64,000 nucleotides of DNA from NCBI GenBank assembly GCA_017619975.1, contig JAFZRH010000037.1:1-64000 (forward strand). The letters run 5' to 3'. The stretch is from Lachnospiraceae bacterium (GTDB lineage: Bacteria; Bacillota; Clostridia; Lachnospirales; Lachnospiraceae). Position numbers and translations under genes: made by a program. The notes under the pieces were generated by a model. It searched no databases, was not told the DNA's origin, and saw only the letters and a list, made by a program, of their open reading frames with translations. Position 1 is the stretch's first letter, and the number at the start of each line of letters is the position of its first letter. Shown here piece by piece: positions 61,094 to 64,000 of this stretch.

Positions 61094-64000
61094 TTACAGC
61101 ACCTTCTGCTCCAGCAGGCTCTGTTCCAGCTGCGTCAGCAGTTCATCCACTTTCATCAGGAGGGCGGAGGCGCTCACCGCCTCGCCTTCTTTTAAGCTTA
61201 GGGTCAGCGTCGGGTCGCCGGCGGCTTTAAAGCGAAGCCTCCCGTGCGATTCGCGCAGCATTTTGATGAAAAGTTCGGGCTCCAGCGGCGCCTGCGGCAG
61301 GAAGGTCAGGCGGATCTCACGCGGCGAAGCAGCCAGCTCCGTGACGTAGACCCGGTGCGCGCGGGCTTTTAAAAGCGCGATCTTTAAGAGGTGATCCACC
61401 GGCCGCGGGATGTCGCCGAAGCGGTCGATGAGCTCGTCCAGGACGTCGTCGTAGTCTGCCTGCGAGCTGATCTCCGCGATGCGGCGGTAGATCTCCAGCT
61501 TCTGAGATTCGTTCGGGATGTAATCGGCCGGGATATTGGCGTCCATGGAGACGTCGACGGTGGTGTCGAAGCGGAATTTCTCCGATTCGCCGCGCTCTAA
61601 AGAGACCGCCTCGCCCAAAAGCTTCGCGTAGAGTTCGTAGCCGACCGCTTCCATGTGGCCGTGCTGCTCCGCGCCGAGCAGGTTCCCGGCGCCTCTGAGC
61701 TCCAGGTCGCGCATGGAGATCTTGACGCCGCTGCCGAGCTCGGTATAGTCGCGGATGGCGGAAAGGCGCTTTTCGGCGACCTCCTTTAACAGCTTTCCGC
61801 CCTTGTAGAGCAGGAAGGCATAGGCCGTGCGGTTGGAGCGGCCCACGCGGCCGCGCAGCTGATACAGCTGGGCGAGGCCGAAACGGTCCGAATCCTGGAT
61901 AATGATGGTATTCACGTTCGGGATATCCAGACCGGTCTCCACGATGGTGGTCGAGACCAGCACATCGATATCGCCGTTCACGAAGTCGAACATGATGCGC
62001 TCCAGCTCGCGCTCGTGCATCTGGCCGTGGGCGAAGGTCACCACGGCGTCCGGCACCAGCTCCTGGATGCGCGCGGTCACGCTTTCGATATTGCGGACCT
62101 TGTTGCAGATATAATAGACCTGGCCGCCGCGGGCCAGCTCCCGTGCGATGGCTTCGCGCACGATCTCCTCGTTGAACTCGGCGATATAAGTCTGGATGGG
62201 CAGGCGGTCGATGGGCGGATCCTTTAAGGTGCTCATGTCGCGGATGCCGATGAGGCTCATGTGCAGCGTACGCGGGATCGGCGTGGCGGTCATGCTGATG
62301 ACGTCCACGTTTTCGCGCAGTTTTTTCAGCTTTTCCTTGTCGGAGACGCCGAAGCGCTGCTCCTCGTCAATGATCAGAAGTCCCAGATCTTTAAAGGAAA
62401 CGTCGGCGGAGAGCAGGCGGTGCGTGCCGATCACGATATCGCAGGCGCCGCGCTTTAAATCCGCGACGGTCTTTTTCTGCTCGGCCGGCGTGCGGAAGCG
62501 CGACAGCAGACCCACCCGGATGGGGTAGTCCTTCATGCGCTCCGCAAAGGTCGTATAGTGCTGCTGCGCGAGGACCGTGGTAGGGACCAGATAGGCGACC
62601 TGTTTGGAGTCCTGCACGGCTTTGAAGGCGGCGCGGATCGCGATCTCGGTCTTGCCGAAGCCGACGTCGCCGCAGATGAGCCGGTCCATGATCTTGTGGC
62701 TCTCCATGTCGGCCTTCACGGCTTCGATGGCGTGGACCTGATCCTCGGTCTCCTCGTAGGGGAACTGCTCCTCGAATTCTTTCTGCCAGACGGAATCCTG
62801 AGAGAAGGCAAAGCCCTGGATGCGCTGACGCGTGGCGTAGAGTGCCACCAGATCCTTCGCGATCTGGCCGACCGCCTTTTTGACCCGCGTCTTGGTGGCG
62901 GTCCACTCGGCGCCGCCCAGCTTGTTTAACGCCGGCGGATTCTCCGTGTCGCGCGAGGCGTATTTTTCGATCTTGTTCATCTGCGAGACGGGGGCATAGA
63001 GATTGCCGCCGTCCCGGTAGCTGATCTTTAAGTAATCGCGGCCGATATTGTCCACGATCTTGCGCTCCACGCCCTGGAAAACGCCCAGGCCGTGGTCTTC
63101 GTGGATCACATAGTCGCCGACGGAGAGCTCGGAAAGGCCTACCACCGGCTTGCCGCCGCGCGAATAGCTCTTTTTGCTGCGGCTGCGTTTTTTGCCGAAG
63201 AGATCGCCTTCGGAGAGGATCGCCAGGCGGATGGCCGGAAATTCGTAGCTTTTATGCAGGCTGCCGCAGGTCACGAGGATCTGTCCGGGCTGCACGTCCT
63301 TTCCTTCCTCTTCGGCAAAAAAGGCGGGCAGCTCGTACTCGGCCAGCTGGTGCGCCAGACGCTCGGCGCGGCTGCGGGAAGCGGAGAGCAGGATCATGCG
63401 GTACTTCTCCCGCTCCATTTTCTTTAAGTCTGCGAGCAGCAGTTCCATCTGACCGCCGTAGGCGTGGATGGTCCGCGTTTCGACGGTAAAGCCTTTCTCC
63501 GCCTTGATGGGCCGGCCGCGGTACGGCAGGCCGGTCAGGATCAGGCAGCGCGGCCGGGACAGGAGCTGCCAGAGCTCCTCCGGCGCGTACAGGGAGAGCA
63601 GATCGGCGGCTTCGCCGGCCTCGGCGCGGTGCGCCGCGCTTTCCTGATATTCCTTCGTGACCGCGTCGGCCTTTTCCGCCATGCGCTCCGGCTCGTCCAG
63701 GATCAGGACGTCGGTACAGGAGAAATAGTCGAGGAGGCAGGAGAGGGAAACGCCTGCGGCGGAAGCGGCTGAGCCGGGATCCTTGCCCAGTTCATCCACG
63801 GGATAGATCCGGATTCCGTCCGTGTTTTCAAGGCTGCGCTGCGTCTCGGAATCGAAGAAGCGCACGGAATCGATCTCGTCGTCGAAGAATTCGATGCGGA
63901 CGGGATTTTCCTCCGTGACGGGGAAGATATCCAGTATGCCGCCGCGCAGGGAAAATTCCCCGGGCGAGCGGGTAATGCTTTCGCGTTCGTAGCCGAGCCG
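61094..64000 (-). CDS. mfd: transcription-repair coupling factor (5' end outside window)
   Basis: Mfd removes RNA polymerase stalled at DNA damage and recruits UvrA. The open frame runs on past 63865 to the window edge; the upstream codons read as clear Mfd sequence ([14 protein letters not shown], then [15 protein letters not shown]), so about 968 codons are present and roughly 150-200 N-terminal residues are missing. Visible in order: the end of the UvrB-like module, the CarD-like polymerase-binding domain ([17 protein letters not shown]), the translocase with Walker [14 protein letters not shown] and DEEQ box, [18 protein letters not shown] and the TRG motif region, and the C-terminal TRCF domain. 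Confidence 0.97.
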   Translation of the reverse strand, partial: RLGYERESITRSPGEFSLRGGILDIFPVTEENPVRIEFFDDEIDSVRFFDSETQRSLENTDGIRIYPVDELGKDPGSAASAAGVSLSCLLDYFSCTDVLILDEPERMAEKADAVTKEYQESAAHRAEAGEAADLLSLYAPEELWQLLSRPRCLILTGLPYRGRPIKAEKGFTVETRTIHAYGGQMELLLADLKKMEREKYRMILLSASRSRAERLAHQLAEYELPAFFAEEEGKDVQPGQILVTCGSLHKSYEFPAIRLAILSEGDLFGKKRSRSKKSYSRGGKPVVGLSELSVGDYVIHEDHGLGVFQGVERKIVDNIGRDYLKISYRDGGNLYAPVSQMNKIEKYASRDTENPPALNKLGGAEWTATKTRVKKAVGQIAKDLVALYATRQRIQGFAFSQDSVWQKEFEEQFPYEETEDQVHAIEAVKADMESHKIMDRLICGDVGFGKTEIAIRAAFKAVQDSKQVAYLVPTTVLAQQHYTTFAERMKDYPIRVGLLSRFRTPAEQKKTVADLKRGACDIVIGTHRLLSADVSFKDLGLLIIDEEQRFGVSDKEKLKKLRENVDVISMTATPIPRTLHMSLIGIRDMSTLKDPPIDRLPIQTYIAEFNEEIVREAIARELARGGQVYYICNKVRNIESVTARIQELVPDAVVTFAHGQMHERELERIMFDFVNGDIDVLVSTTIVETGLDIPNVNTIIIQDSDRFGLAQLYQLRGRVGRSNRTAYAFLLYKGGKLLKEVAEKRLSAIRDYTELGSGVKISMRDLELRGAGNLLGAEQHGHMEAVGYELYAKLLGEAVSLERGESEKFRFDTTVDVSMDANIPADYIPNESQKLEIYRRIAEISSQADYDDVLDELIDRFGDIPRPVDHLLKIALLKARAHRVYVTELAASPREIRLTFLPQAPLEPELFIKMLRESHGRLRFKAAGDPTLTLSLKEGEAVSASALLMKVDELLTQLEQSLLEQKVL

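Noticed and set aside
1..64000. tRNA, rRNA, CRISPR, phage or known defence genes
   Set aside because: None could be supported: no cloverleaf ends, no regularly spaced repeats and no phage or nuclease cluster apart from the SbcCD-like pair.

Overview
This is a GC-rich window from what looks like a strictly or mainly anaerobic member of the Bacillota, class Clostridia. The supporting signs are strong AGGAGG-type ribosome sites, a MutS2 with a Smr tail, a GlgC/GlgD pair, a PrsA-like lipoprotein beside mfd, a complete citrate-lyase-type gene set, TAXI-type TRAP and dipeptide-type ABC transport with lipoprotein receptors, and a two-subunit class I (iron-sulfur) fumarase-type hydratase. No rRNA, tRNA, CRISPR array, transposase or phage gene was seen.

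Layout. 1-10.2 kb, minus strand: a GltS-family carrier, a PlsC-type acyltransferase, then a five-gene operon read from 10220 down to 2761 (SbcD-like phosphoesterase, short YhaN/SbcC-like ATPase, mutS2, response regulator, sensor kinase). 10.4-13.9 kb, plus: a tandem pair of unrecognised Cys/His (NlpC/P60-like) proteins and an AEC carrier. 14.1-29.5 kb, plus: two full dipeptide/oligopeptide ABC systems, the first with its receptor gene at the front and the second with it at the back on its own promoter. Between them lie a metallo-beta-lactamase-fold hydrolase, an M20D amidohydrolase and an aminotransferase, so this block looks like peptide or acyl-amino-acid uptake and salvage. 29.5-34 kb: two paralogous MATE exporters flank an M20 peptidase on the opposite strand.

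34-53.9 kb: an organic-acid catabolic region. It holds citG, citC and citX (citrate-lyase maturation), an Ldh2-type and a 3-hydroxyisobutyrate-type dehydrogenase, a LysR regulator, and a divergent operon made of a small membrane protein, a fused TRAP permease, a TAXI receptor and a DUF6282-like hydrolase. Next come citD, citE and citF, continuing without a clear break into an unrecognised TIM-barrel-like protein, fumarase/mesaconase-type beta and alpha subunits, an MmgE/PrpD protein, a GldA-like dehydrogenase and an AbrB-type membrane protein. The set suggests breakdown of citrate or a branched relative (citramalate, methylcitrate), but the true substrate is not settled by sequence.

53.9-64 kb: a third MATE protein, glgC-glgD-ArsR as an overlapping operon, an aminopeptidase P, and on the minus strand a PrsA-like lipoprotein and mfd, which runs off the right edge.

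Most striking non-coding features: a run of 15 A forming most of the -35/-10 spacer of the TRAP operon promoter, two matching LysR-type dyads 204 bp apart, one at the classical -65 position of that promoter and one over the lysR promoter, a nested palindromic element at 52.6 kb, two inverted copies of a 55 bp GC-rich repeat bracketing the catabolic region, and a 17 bp direct repeat flanking the first MATE gene.
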